Positions 12,734-24,700 of a DNA stretch of 64,000 nt are shown here, piece by piece. The DNA is from Orthonyx spaldingii. Its lineage: Eukaryota > Chordata > Aves > Passeriformes > Orthonychidae. The translations under genes and the position numbers were made by a program. Every line of letters begins with the position of its first letter. The first letter of the stretch is position 1. The stretch is from the NCBI GenBank assembly GCA_013397795.1, contig VZTJ01000764.1:1316258-1380257 (forward strand), in the 5' to 3' direction. The notes under the pieces are model-generated. The model was not told the DNA's origin. It saw only the letters and a list, made by a program, of their open reading frames with translations, and made no database searches.

Positions 12734-15700
12734 CCCTTGGCCTCTGTTTCCTCCACATGCATGTGCTGGGGTTCCTGCTGGCCTCAGCCTGATGAGCCGT
12801 GACAAGCTGCTGCTGACAAGGTCCTCACAGTCCCCCAGAGACCAGGCTTCAGGTGTGCAACGCACATCCAGCATCACCTCCTTGTGTTAGTCTTCCAAGG
12901 TGAAAGGCATCAGAAATAAGAATGTTAAGATCTGCTGAATGAGCAGGGCAAGAGGTGCACCCTGTACCAGGCCCAAACTCAGAAGTTCCTCGCTTTACAG
13001 GACAAATCTATTTGATGTTGCCAAGCCACAAACTTGAAGACAAGTGCATGCTCCAGTGCCTGGAGCCCAGGGGAGTGGTGTTTTCCATCTTTCAGGCAGT
13101 GTGCAGTTTATGTTGGCATTGAAAAAGCCTTTTTAAGTGAATGTATTAGAGAAATCATTCAAGAACAGCTCGTCCTTTATAAACATCATAATGACTGAAC
13201 ATTTTCAACCGAGTGTGAATAAAATTTGAGATGCAGGTGCAGAATTAGTAACTAAATTTTTGTTTTGAATTCAACATCAAGTGGATTATTTTTTTCCCTA
13301 ATGATCACTGTCACTGTTTAATATGCCACTGCAAATTAGACAAAATACAATTATTATCTGGATTGCAATTTTATTATTGAAATAAATACATAATTGATCT
13401 CTTCCTGGGATTTTTTATTTTAGAAAAAGATAATATTGTTAAAGTTACAGCAAAGAAAGCAGGCAAAGTGCTAAGACTGAGGGCACTGCTTGCTGCACCA
13501 CACACAGTGAAGATGCAGCCACAGCTGCCCTGTGCCCAGCAAGGAGCATTTTAACTCTGGGCCCAGACTTCTGCCTCTAAATCAATCTGTGTTAAAAAGT
13601 GCCATGTACTGGCAGTTAAAGCCTGCTCTCTTTCAGCTTGTTTGGACAATCCCAAACAAATGACCCCTGAGATGTCTGTTCTTTGCCATTGAAGGTTCTG
13701 GTCTCAAACCTTGCTGGTGGACATGGATGGAGAGTACATTGCTTTCCAGAAGATTTAATAAGGCAACTCAAAAAATACATCTTCATACAAGATGTAGACC
13801 AGGAAGGAAAGGAGAATTTTGCCATTGGTTCAGTTGTTCTCTTCATATCAATATTTTTCCCCCCTTGCTTCTCTCTCTCTGTCATTCTTGCTTCTCTTGT
13901 AGTTTTCTCCTTTTATTTTACTTTCATCTTTTTCCTTCCTGTTATAGCTTTTCTTTTTACTCACAGAAAGTGAGTCTTCTTCCAGTCATATCTTACAATC
14001 ACACATCTAGCCTGAGGTACTGGTGCTAATTCTCAGACACTTATCGGTGCCTGCTGCTGCTCATGTTAAGTCTGGGGTACTTACCCACACAACTGCTGCT
14101 GCAGCTTTTCAAGAAGCAATCTTGCTTGTTTTTCACCTATTTTAAATTTTCTCAGTGTCCTGTAGAGGGTTTCCCCCTATCAGTTTGAACATTTCCCAAG
14201 CTTCTTTTGGAGAGAGCCAGATTCCAACACCTTTATTGTGGGCATTCCAGGAGTCCTCCCACTGAAACCAATGAGGTCTCTTAAGAAATAACAGGTTATC
14301 CAGTTTCAGAAAGCTCATCTTACCAAGGCAACTCTATCTGTTCTTCTGCACTTCAGAGTTTTTTTTGGCTGTCATGTGTCAGCTTGTTTAGATTTAGCAA
14401 GTTTGTTCTGGAGAGTTCATTTAATTTTCCAAGTTCAACTTGCTATAAATATTTTGCAGATACCCTGTCCCTACCAAAGGCTGCATTTCACAGAATGGTT
14501 GTGACTGGTTTATCTTCCTTTAGTACAACAACTGGCTCTCCTTTTGCAAAGCACCTGTAAGTGTTGTCTTGCTTTTGTGTCTCAGGGACCAGCTTCCCTT
14601 TCCAAGAGAGGAACAAGTTATAAGTGTAAAATGTTCTGAGGTTCATACCCGGTTCTGCATGGTTTCACTTTCAGGTATGAAGAAATCCCACACAGATAAG
14701 CAAACTTAGATAATCACTATGTTTTATCGTATTACACACTTAAAAGCCAGAATTTCATGATGTTCACTGAAGAGAATAACTTGGTGATATTCATGTTATA
14801 ATGACACCTGGATTCCCCACAGGCAGAGACAGAAACTCTTTCTGAAACAACTGGAATTACTGGAAAATATAGGCAAATATTTACATAAAGAGATACTTCT
14901 TCAGGTCACCTGCACCTGTAGCAAACATACACTTCTGAAAAAAAACTCAAAGAGTTTTAAAGACACCTGACACATTTATTGTAAACTGCAGTAGCATGTT
15001 AAATGACAGATACTCACATGGGTAGCTGGAGCAAGGGCTGTTCCTACTGCCCTCAGGTTAGGGAAGGGCTCTCAGTCATTCCTGTACCATTCCCAAGCCA
15101 GAATACATACTTCAATAACAGTGAAACTCCAGTTATGTTGAACCTGCAACTTTCCAAGGATAATACATAATTTTAGCTCAGGACAATGGAGATATTATGT
15201 GGGGTTTTTTTCCTGGTTTTCAGCCTGCTTTTCATTTAAGCCAGTGACGTATAATAGAGCTGAAATAGCAGATTTCAGGTGTTGAATGAGCATCCCTGTA
15301 ATAGGTCAGAAAAAAAAAAAGAAGAAATTTGGTCATTACAGTGCCTATTAACCAAAGTAGCTGCCCAGTAAATATGCTATATGAAAGTCAGAAAATGGCT
15401 TATGAGAAGCCCTTTGCTTTCCTTTTTGTCTCATCTCCTGTAAGATCTTTTAGCTGTGTTCAGACACTGAGTGAGTGCCACGGTGTCTATAGCAGCCAGA
15501 CAATCCAACACCTGCAGTGAGATTAATCATTTGAGTTCATTAATGCATTCACTGCTTCTTAATAGTGTTACTCATTTGCACAGCCCCTGCATGTACCCAA
15601 GCACTGGCACCACAAGGAAAAAGCCTCTCTCTTGAGGAAATGAGTCTTATCTGATTTACACTCTAAAGGAGGACTTGAAAGGTAGGAAGCAGTCCCAAGC

Positions 15701-16075
15701 TTTGCAATGACATCTTCAGAGTTAACTTACATCAGCTGGGGTCTTTGCTGGGTCAGCAACGTGGTCAAATGATGTTAGGTGCCTTAACTTCTGCAGGTGT
15801 CATCTGGCTGTCACCATCTGTCATCCACAGAGGTGACAGGGTTATAGACATGGAGAAGAGAAAGAACCCAGAGAACTAACCCATTGTAGGAACTGCAGGG
15901 AGCCAAATGGGAAGGATAAGATGCCAAATAGCTCATCTATGTCAGGTCATTGTCCTGCCCCTGGAGTACAGGGATGCTTTGGTCATCTTTGCCACTGCTG
16001 AGTCTTTCCACTGAGCCTTGTGACAGAAGGATGAGGAAGATGGAATTACCTGTTAAATCACATCAGGAATAAAGT
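12734..16075. other. Unassigned stretch with TAAT-rich and pyrimidine-rich segments
   Basis: No gene is supported. Around 13080-13420 the DNA is very AT-rich, non-repetitive and full of TAAT/ATTA cores, a texture seen in conserved non-coding elements. Around 13852-13965 the plus strand is strongly pyrimidine-rich. Neither shows a coding frame. Confidence 0.5.
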
Positions 16076-16520
16076 TACAGAGTGTTACAGAGCAGCTTAG
16101 GTTGGAAATGACCTCTACATCCAGTCCAACATCCTGCATAGTTCAGAATTAGATCAAGGGCCTGGCCATCCTGCGTCCTGAATACCCAGCAGTTCCACAG
16201 ACTCCCAGGTACACATTCAAGGGTGATTTGCACTTTTTCTCATATAATCATCAGGATTTCCTTGTTGTAGCACAAGACCATTGTGCCCCTCAGAGAAGAG
16301 CCTGTCTCATTCTTAGAGCCCCTCATCAATGAGGTGCCACATTCCCACACTGCCCCCCTCAGCCTTCCCTTCTCCAGGACGGACAATCCCAGAGTCCTGT
16401 TTCTCTTCACACCTCATGTACCCCCAACTCCCCAAAATTCTCAGACACCTTCTGCTGGGCTTGCTATGACTTCCTTACCCCTCTCTTGCATGGGAGAGCC
16501 CAAAGACATTCCAGACTGAG
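16076..16520 (-). mobile_element. CR1 LINE fragment, 3' part, minus orientation
   Basis: From left to right the segment matches the reverse complement of the avian CR1 3' region. It begins with a decayed octamer tail (repeated ACAGAG-type units). Next comes the block GGTTGGAAATGACCTCTAC and 'agtccaac'. It continues through a region like 'cctcagccttcccttctccag' and ends in text like 'ttctgctgggcttgct'. It is diverged and 5'-truncated, with no intact frame. CR1 normally lacks target-site duplications and none was seen. The right boundary is approximate. Confidence 0.85.
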
Positions 16521-17215
16521 ATACTGTTAAGAAGAATAAACACAATGATGGAAACCTGTGTTGATACTGACATCTGAGAGCTGTGTTGGCTTGCATAAGA
16601 CACAAATGAGACTTCATATGTTAAGGTGTTTATTCAAACCAGTCCTCTAAAACTCGTGAAGTTCTTCAGTCCCTAAATAATAAGAGTACTTTCAAGATGT
16701 TTCTGTTTTCCTCCATCTGTTCTTATTTCCTTGGGAATTTGTTTTACTGAGGGAAAATGATGGTCTTTTTTTACTTTCGGTGAGCACCACTGACACATTG
16801 CTATGGAAACTGGAAGTTCAATATTTTAGTGTTATAACTTCAGGAAAAACATGCAGGTACAGCCAAGCCCATTCAAATATTTTTGCATAAGTTTTTCTTT
16901 AATTTATTGTTGTCTCTGATTAACTGTGGTTTTCATCTGTACTGTTTTGCAGATGTTGGTCTGTTGACACATAATTCATCAAGATGAAATGTAGTTTTCC
17001 TCCAGCATGGTAACTGCTTATTGGCTTTCATAGAAATTGATTTATCAGCTTCAGTTTGTGCAGATGGACCTGGACGTGTGTGTACAGGGTTCAGACTTTC
17101 TGGAGACTGGGCACAAGTTATTTTGACAGTCTCAAGGTTTGGTTGTCCCATCTGAAAAAATAAATTAACTCAGAAGATTCTGAAAATCCTGCCCACCAGG
17201 CAACCTAATTGTTAG
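16521..17215. other. Unassigned spacer between two CR1 copies
   Basis: AT-rich DNA with no recognised gene or repeat. It separates a minus-strand CR1 fragment from the plus-strand CR1 that follows. Confidence 0.5.
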
Positions 17216-17425
17216 GAAACTACCTGAAAGGAAAACAGATGGAGATTGGTCTCTTCTCACAGGTAACCAGTGATAGGGCAAGGGGAAAACACCTCAAGTA
17301 GTACCAGGGGTGGTTTATATTGGATATTAGGAAAAGATTCTTCACTGAAAGGATGGTCAGATATTGGATGGCCAGGAAAATGGTGGAATTACTGTCCTTT
17401 GGAGTGTTCAAAAAACATGTAGATA

Positions 17426-17443
17426 CAGAATCATAGAATCATA
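17426..17443 (-). repeat. Extra CR1-type octamer pair inside a CR1
   Basis: The block contains AGAATCAT-type octamers, the reverse complement of the CR1 3' terminal repeat (ATTCTATG). It lies inside an unrelated part of a CR1 running the other way. GATA precedes it at 17422-17425 and GATA closes it at 17444-17447. The normal CR1 text around it has no such block, so it is an insertion. Confidence 0.7.
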
Positions 17444-17459
17444 GATATGGTATGGTGCT

Positions 17460-17463
17460 TAGG
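17460..17463. repeat. Target-site duplication, left copy (TAGG)
   Basis: TAGG lies immediately before the LTR and again at 17914-17917 immediately after it. Counting it once restores the continuous CR1 consensus, so this is the insertion-site duplication. A 4-bp duplication is typical of gammaretrovirus-like (class I) elements. Confidence 0.85.
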
Positions 17464-17786
17464 TGATAGCATAGGGTTAAAATGTTTTTAAAAGCATAGG
17501 CCTCTGAACGGTAATAGATATTGTATCTGCTGAAAGCAGTGAACTGAGTGAACCTGCACAGGGCGAACCTGCACCTGGGCACCCACCTGTAGAGTAGTTG
17601 ATGTAATGATTACTTGATAAACATAATTAATCACAACAAGAATCATGAGAAATTTCACAATACTGTGAAACTCTGTGGGGGTAAGGGGGCTTAAACTCAT
17701 GCTTGGGTGAAAACAGTATATACAATAGAACAATGTTAAAGTTGATGATTAACATATGATTGAATAGCAGTTATGTAAGGAAAAAG

Positions 17787-17793
17787 TATAAAA
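17787..17793 (+). promoter_or_regulatory. LTR TATA box
   Basis: TATAAAA lies about 125 bp before the LTR 3' end, as expected for the U3 core promoter. Transcription would start roughly 25-30 bp downstream. Whether it is active today is unknown. Confidence 0.65.
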
Positions 17794-17862
17794 TGAAATC
17801 TATTCCGAAACCATGTCGGGACTTTGATTTGGGTCTGAACCCCTGGTCCCCAGAGCGCTCTC

Positions 17863-17868
17863 AATAAA
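17863..17868 (+). terminator. LTR polyadenylation signal
   Basis: AATAAA sits 45 bp before the LTR end and about 75 bp after the TATA box. This is the normal place for the signal in R, which supports both the element's identity and its orientation. Confidence 0.75.
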
Positions 17869-17913
17869 AGCACCGGCATAATCATTCCGTGGTTATGTTT
17901 TTCTACGCTAACA

Positions 17914-18002
17914 TAGGGACATGGTTCAGGGGTGAACCTGTCAATGCTGGGTTAGAGGCTGGACTCGATGGTCTTACAGGTCTTTTCCTGTGTGATATGA
18001 TT
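17914..18002 (+). mobile_element. CR1 LINE 3' end, right half after the solo LTR
   Basis: The CR1 consensus resumes here: 'gggacatggttcaggggtga', 'caatgctgggttagaggctg', 'gactcgatggtcttacaggt'. It ends in a decayed octamer tail around 'tgatatgatt'. Together with 17216-17463 it forms a single CR1 insertion. The first four bases (TAGG) are the right copy of the LTR target-site duplication. Confidence 0.9.
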
Positions 18003-21000
18003 AACTGCCCATGACTGGTAGTTAAAGACACTCTGGACATGGAGCCATCCTTTACCTGGGCACTCATCCTACTGACCAGTCACATGGAAACTATGAAATG
18101 AAGTGCTGTCTCTATTCACAATAGAAACAACATGATATATATTTAATGCATTTATTTTGCTAAAATCAAGTAAGCTTTTTAACAAAACACACTTAGTTTC
18201 TCTGGCTTGTGCACAATAAAACAAAGGACAGATCACAGAGACCTTACAGCTCCTGCAATTGCATCTCAAAACATGTGGTTACTCTTAACCTGTCTGACAT
18301 ACGTGTGCTCCTGTAAGTGATAACTGCAAATTAGATACTTTTCAAAATATTGAGTACTTGTTAACATTGAATTTACATCTCTTCACTGTTGCAGTGTCAG
18401 CTGTCATAGAGTTACCAAACATCAGTTTTCCTAACTACCTTAAAAAAACATAATCTGCCCTCAAGGACACTCAGTGCCAAAACGTTGTTATCTAGTCAGC
18501 AAGCATTTCAAATTGTATATTAATGTGTTGCAGGGTTAATTATGCTCATTACACCATTAGCAAATCTTACTCCTTGTCTCACATGTGCATTGCTTCTGTG
18601 CAGAACACTTGTGTTATTACACAAACCTGGGCTGTGATCAAGGCTCTCAGCAGCGCTCCTGCTGGCACCATCACCCCTGGCTTTTTTTCCAGGTGAGAGC
18701 TGCAGTTGCTTTGCTTTCCTTAGGGAGATTGCAAGTTTGGCTGGTCTTATGCCAGAAGAGAAGGAAAAAACAAAGGGGGAAAGGTCTGCTCTGTGGCAGA
18801 TGCAGGTGAGGAGCTGGAGGTGTTTGTCTTCTGCTGAGGAGGAGCATTATTGTGGAAAGTCCTGACTCCTTTTAAAATGTATGCATTTTCCATTTATTTA
18901 TACATAATTCATACTGCTCAGCTGAAGAAATCTGGGAGTGACTATCCATTATGTAAACCATTTCTCAAAAATACCATTTGTTATTTGAAAAGTAAAAAAA
19001 AGACTGATGGCAGCAGCTGTGAAATAGAATCTGTGCTGCAATTAATTATTTAGACTAAAAACAAATCTCCAGGGTGGAAGAGGGTGGTTATTTTACTTTA
19101 AATCTTATTGTCATCCATGAGTGTAGTTTAAGGGGAGAAGTAAGTTAAAGCCTAGAAGTGATCGAAAGCAAATAATTTGTTTCCTTTTAAATAAATATCA
19201 TAATCCAATCCAGAGAGTGGCACTATTTCAATCCACTGTGAAACAAACTGGAGAAACAAATGAACATCAGGGCAGGTGAGTGAGGTTGTACTCCCTGTAA
19301 TAAGGCAAATGTTATTCATAGAGGATATAAAACTGTGATTGTTCATTGTTTTTTGTATTTCTAGCTGCTACATACTGTTGATTTAGAAAGGGTCACAGTG
19401 GCAGGAACCCAGCTAATGTCAGTCTTAAATCCTTGCACTAGAAAAAGTTACTGTGCATGTAGAAATCTGTCCAATGGGAGCACACGATAATATTTAAAAA
19501 ACCAGCAATTAATCATGTGAAAAAATGATTCATCTATATCATACACTCAATTAAATTTGAAAATTACCCCAAGGACATTTTAAATATTAAAAAGAAATTT
19601 GTACATTAATATTAGGGGAAAATTATAACTTTGCTGTTCATTATAGCCTATGTGCTTATGAGGTTACACTGACAATATAGGGAGGTTTGGGTTTTCTTTG
19701 CACTCCACACTACCCAAAAAGGTAATATCTGTTATGAATATCTGTTATGAATCATTCTGTTCAACAAGGAGTCTTCAGAACATCAGCTTGTGCATTGGAA
19801 CTGATGAGAAAAACACAAGAGCCCACAGCTTGTTGACAAATGTAATCAGAGATCAGAGGTCTGCGAGCTCTGAAGTCCAAAAGGGCTTGTAGGTTCTAAG
19901 AGCAGTTGGGAGGAAGTGGATCTTAATCAGAAAAATATTCTTAAAATTCAGGCTAATGTAAAAATTTAGATTGTGGAAAACACACAGTTCAGATGAACTA
20001 CATAGAGCTTGGAGTCTATCAGTCAGAATTAATCTTTTGTTGCAGAACATTATTGCCTCTCTCCTGTACTATGTAGACTGCAATAAAGTTTACACTAGTG
20101 GCCATCAATTCATTCCAAATACCACTTAGTTGTACAGCTCTTGCTACTTAAAATGATTTTTTTTTAAATTCAAAATGACTAATTGTGCATAGAAGTTCAA
20201 GCTGAAAATGTATTCCTCACCCTCCTTCCTTGCTACTCCAGCCATGTACTTCTATATTAATACATTAAAAGTTCTCACAGCCCTTGCCTGACGACTGAGT
20301 TCTACAAATTTAATTTGTCAAATTTGCTGCCTTACTTTAAAACAAAAGGTCTTTCATTTTGAAGTGCCAGAAATATTTCTGTTTATTTTAAGAATTATTT
20401 TGCCTTTGTTGCTGTTCTCAGCTATAACAATAAGGGGGAATGAGGGAAAGTGATGACTTGTCAGTACAGAACAAAATGCTACCAGAAAAACAGAAGGTCT
20501 GTGCTGTAATTTTGAACACCTCTTTTCAAATGGAAAATAAAAAATCAGGGAGATGTAGGCAAATTGTTACATATCTACTGTATCTAAATTTCTGTGTATC
20601 TACTCCCACAATCAGTCCTTATGACATAAATGTTCCTAGTGATTTCAATGACTTTCTATTGAAGCTATAAAATATTACATATTTAGAGAAAATATGCAGA
20701 ATTTTTTTTCAAGTGTATGATTCATAAGCTTAAAACCCAATCTGTTTCCACCAAAGACATGTAGACCACAAAACTTTTCTTTTTAAAAAATAAACATATA
20801 TAACCTCATGCCAGTTTCTCTGCAGTTCACAAGAGCATGTTTTAGGAGTAGTACTAATCATAGTAGAATTGACAGCAACAGCAGTGTAAGATATGGTGGT
20901 AACTTCAAATCTTTTTGAGGGAGTCCATTTGCATGTCAGAAACCCAGGAGATACCCAGCCATAAGGCGTATTTATGTGTCAGAATTAAGGACAACCTTCA

Positions 21001-21110
21001 GTCCAGGATTGAAAGCAAAGGTAAGTTTATTACCAAAAAAAATTGTCCGAAAAAAAGAAAAGGAAAAAAAAAAAAAACCAGGTTACCAAAATCAGAGACC
21101 CTAGTTGTCC
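18003..21110. other. Unassigned AT-rich stretch up to the assembly gap
   Basis: No gene is supported. A perfect 13-bp tandem duplication (19726-19751) is the only local structure seen before about 20900. The last 200 bp before the gap is A-rich and may belong to the retroelement-like region described around the gap. Confidence 0.5.
19726..19751. repeat. 13-bp perfect tandem duplication
   Basis: The unit TATCTGTTATGAA occurs at 19726-19738 and again at 19739-19751 without mismatch. It is probably a replication-slippage product. Confidence 0.9.
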
Positions 21111-21780
21111 NNNNNNNNNNNNNNNNNNNNNNNNNNNNNNNNNNNNNNNNNNNNNNNNNNNNNNNNNNNNNNNNNNNNNNNNNNNNNNNNNNNNNNNNNN
21201 NNNNNNNNNNNNNNNNNNNNNNNNNNNNNNNNNNNNNNNNNNNNNNNNNNNNNNNNNNNNNNNNNNNNNNNNNNNNNNNNNNNNNNNNNNNNNNNNNNNN
21301 NNNNNNNNNNNNNNNNNNNNNNNNNNNNNNNNNNNNNNNNNNNNNNNNNNNNNNNNTTTCTGGCGGGAAGGAGCCTCATTAGTATTCATGGTTGCCATGG
21401 AGTCAAGTGGCAGAGGGACAGTGAAGTTACTATTTTTAGAAACTGGCAGTTAGGGATCTCAGTTAAACTGGGGGAGCCCCAAACCTTTTCCAGAGTAAAA
21501 CACATTTAAAACATACATTTAACACCTTAAATAAGTACAAAAAATACATCTTCCAACCAAAAAGAACACTGGTACACAGGAAAAGTACAAAACAATCATC
21601 ATTCTCAACTTATTAAAAGGGTGAACCAAAAGGCATAACTTAAATCATTGTTAGGGAACTGGGGAAAAACTGGGAAAACATTACAACAAATACAACTTTT
21701 AATAACTATTCATCTTAACAATTAAACCCTTGAATAATTAACTGGGAACCCTAAATAACTTTTATTAACATTATAATGAG
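20940..21780 (-). mobile_element. Possible LTR-retroelement relic around the gap
   Basis: Left of the gap is 'aaaggtaagtttattacc', where TTTATT (21026-21031) would be a reversed AATAAA signal. Right of it is a segment ('cattagtattcatggttgcc', 'gggggagccccaaacctttt') followed by unusually A-rich, C-containing DNA to about 21780. This strand bias and the placement at a gap suit a minus-oriented LTR element. No ends, target-site duplication or protein motif could be seen, so this is a weak call. Confidence 0.25.
21111..21356. other. Assembly gap (246 N)
   Basis: A run of unknown bases. The left flank ends shortly after a long A-rich run (about 21052-21079), a common cause of assembly breaks. 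Reading frames drawn across it have no meaning. Confidence 1.
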
Positions 21781-24700
21781 AACCTGGAGAAGCAAAAGTC
21801 AACTGCCTGATTTGATTTATAACATATGGTCTCAGGTACTTGTTGTCACTGTAGCAATTGATGTCATTTCAGTGTAGAAAAATGATTATCTGCCTACTGA
21901 TAAAGCAGATGAGTAGTCTCAGGTTTGAGGTCTAGTGATGCAATCTCCCTTGTGAAAACCGGGGACTCCACTTGCAGGATAAACTTTATAATGTGAATTT
22001 ACAGCACATCCAAATAAAAATACAAGTTTTGTAGAGAGAGGTCATATCTTTCATTAGATCAGCTACTGTAGGTAGGAAAAAAGTCACAGGCTTTTGCATA
22101 TAAAACCTTTTTCTGCATCCAAAACAGGTTAGAAAGTTCAAATGTAAATTCAGACTGAGAACAACTGCCCTGAATTTAATTAGAAGTGTTAATTAGTTTG
22201 ATCAGATGAAATAAAATTTTACTGGTATCTATAAAGTAAAAGGAGAGGTGAAAAGTTGGTTTTCTTTGGAGAATAAAAGGGCCACACCATTTATTACTCA
22301 CAGAACGTTGAAAAGTTAGTGAAAGTGATACTAATATTCCAAGAAAACACTAACTTTTTAAGGTACATGGCGTCACTACTCAGTAGAATTAGGAATTCCT
22401 GGAACTGAAAAGTCAAAGGAGAAGAGTCCTTTTATAATGGTGATACTGGTAATGAATGTTTCCATCATTTGATTGTTGTGTGTATGTGCCCCACTTATTT
22501 TGATGCTCAGTTACTTGAAACCAAAGCTGTTGGAATGCAGAAAAATGTCAGTCTGTGGCATAGATCAGTTTTGGTGTTTTCCTGGAAAGAATAATCATGT
22601 TGTGTTATTTGTTGCCTTTGTTTCTGACTTCAGAAAGCAGTGCAGGCTCCCCACAAAGGCAGGGTGTGAAAACCTGGCCAGTGAAACAAACTGCCTCTTG
22701 TGCTCATCCCACCTCCCATTTCCTGGCATCTATTATATTTACAAAATAACCCTAAACTTTAAAGGTGCTTGAGGTACATATGTCCTCTTAGATTGGTAGT
22801 TTGTTGTCTGTTAAACTTCAGTATCTCTGTCTCTCATCTCCCCGTTCTCAGAGATCCAGCACCAGGATGAGCCTTGCACAGGGCAGGGTCCCACCCGGCC
22901 CTAGGGACAGGAACTTGGATAGCCCCAGGGGCTGAAAGGGGCCCAGCTGAGATGACTGGAGAGAGAGAGGTGGTTAAGAATGTCCTGAAGAACTCCTTTC
23001 CTGCAGTCTGGATGCAGCTGACCTAGTGTGACCCGCCATGCCTCTCACAGCCACACTTGAGTACCTTTTCAGCACAAAGGCTTCCCTATGCTCTTTCTGC
23101 AATACAATGAAATAGACCTAGCTGTTATTCACACTTCCCTTGAAAAAGAACCTGATACACTGTCTAGCTGATTCCTAGAGTATTATGGATCCTAGAGTTC
23201 CTAGAGTTCGTGGGTCTACACGACATCTGACAGGGGCTGTGCAGTATTCATGAAACTTTCATTTGTGCTTCCCCAATTGATGCTGTGAGTGGACATACAG
23301 GAAAAAAAATCTATTTTCAGTGGTAATCTGAGTCTCTCAATTGAGGTTTTTCTAGTTTTCATCATAGTTTGTTTTATCTGTTAAATCACAAGCACTTGGT
23401 ATGATCCTGTGAGCTTTCCTTCTCTCACTCATATTCTGCCATTTTATCAGTATGTAACTTTCTAAAAAGAGCTGAGGATGTGAATGGAAAATATTCTTCC
23501 ATCTCTAAGATTTCCCTAAGGTTTCTGCATAGAATACTAAATTTCTCTCTTAAGTAAGTTTGCAAAATAACTCCGTGTTGCCATAGCTCCATGAAATATA
23601 TAATGTTCTAATTTTGTAATACTGAAGGTAACTTAGATGTGGAAGAGCTGAAGGTATTTTAAAAACAACTGAGATCAGCACAATACTCCACTCTGATCTC
23701 CTTTGTCTTACAGGCCACAGAATCACAGTCACAAGCATCTTTACCAAGCTCCAAACCCTTCAGGAGAGATATCTACCCTTGATTAAAGACTCTGAGGAGT
23801 AGAGTCCAGTGTGCACCTAGTAAATTTTCCCAATGAGCGTTCACCCTCACTGCTAAAAATGTTTCACATTTTTAGTGGCATATTATTGAATTCTTATTTA
23901 ATGCTGCTAATCATTATATTACAGTATACACTCAGAAATGGTTGCAAGTTTTACTCTTTTTATATTTTATTGATGGTTGCTGTTCTTCTAGTCAGTCTTG
24001 GATCAATTAATGACATTCCCTGAAATATCCTTTTCTGTTTCTGCATTGACCAATGTTATATTAAAGTACATTTAGACAAAAAGGTTAAAACCCTTTCATG
24101 TAATGCAATTAGAGCAAGTATCCTCTAACATCCATCAGATGTGAAATCCATTGCACAAAATCCATCACAGAGTATGGATTTCAGCTGAAAAACCTCTGAT
24201 TTTGCTGTCTCTTTTGAAGTCCAAGGTTTATCACCTGAAGTAGATATTTAGAGTTCTATTGCTAACTTAAGGTTAAAAGTGTCCACTGTCAAGAAGAAAG
24301 AGAAATCTTCTGACCATAATCATGACGTGGGAATAGTTGCATTGAAATCAGTGACAATTCTGACCAAAAAATTAGCTCAGAGTCTTACCTAACATCTGTT
24401 TTTAACATGTTACAGGCCAGCTTCTGCCATTCTTGTTGGCATTAAATAATCCTGTTCACAGTTAAATGCTGTAGAAAAATGGTCTTGTAAAATTGTTTCT
24501 GTGCTAATGGCCAGAAGAGTGTGGAGAGGTACCCAAATGACAATGTCAGAGTGATGGTAGATCTCTGTGCTGTTCCAATTCTCTACCGAAAGGCCAAAGT
24601 AACTATTTGAAGTGCTCAGGTGGCAAATCAGCTTTTACCAGCCTTTCTGTTTTGGCCACTGATTAGAGCTATAAAACCTTTGATAAATTTCATGGAATGG

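Larger units (their letters stand above)
17216..17463 (+). mobile_element. CR1 LINE 3' region, left half, interrupted by a solo LTR
   Basis: Starting near 'actacctgaaagg', the sequence follows the plus-sense CR1 3' region through 'ggtctcttctcac', 'ttggatattaggaaaagattc', 'ttcactgaaaggatggtc' and 'gtgttcaaaaaacatgtag' to 'ggtgcttagg'. There it stops abruptly at the retroviral LTR. CR1 text resumes at 17914 at exactly the next expected consensus base once the duplicated TAGG is counted once. An 18-bp extra block of two CR1-type octamers sits inside this half at 17426-17443. Confidence 0.9.
17464..17913 (+). mobile_element. Solo LTR of an endogenous retrovirus, 450 bp
   Basis: The element begins TGATAGCATA and ends TACGCTAACA. 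The ends are imperfect inverted repeats (8 of 10 positions) with the canonical TG...CA termini. TAGG is duplicated on both sides. Inside, a TATA box (17787-17793) and an AATAAA signal (17863-17868) lie about 75 bp apart in U3-R-U5 order, fixing the plus orientation. No gag, pol or env and no second LTR is present, so this is the product of recombination between the two LTRs of a former provirus. It sits inside an older CR1 copy. The family name cannot be assigned by eye; the 4-bp duplication favours class I. Confidence 0.9.

Noticed and set aside
21043..21509. Long frames crossing the N gap
   Set aside because: They are open only because unknown bases cannot contain stops.
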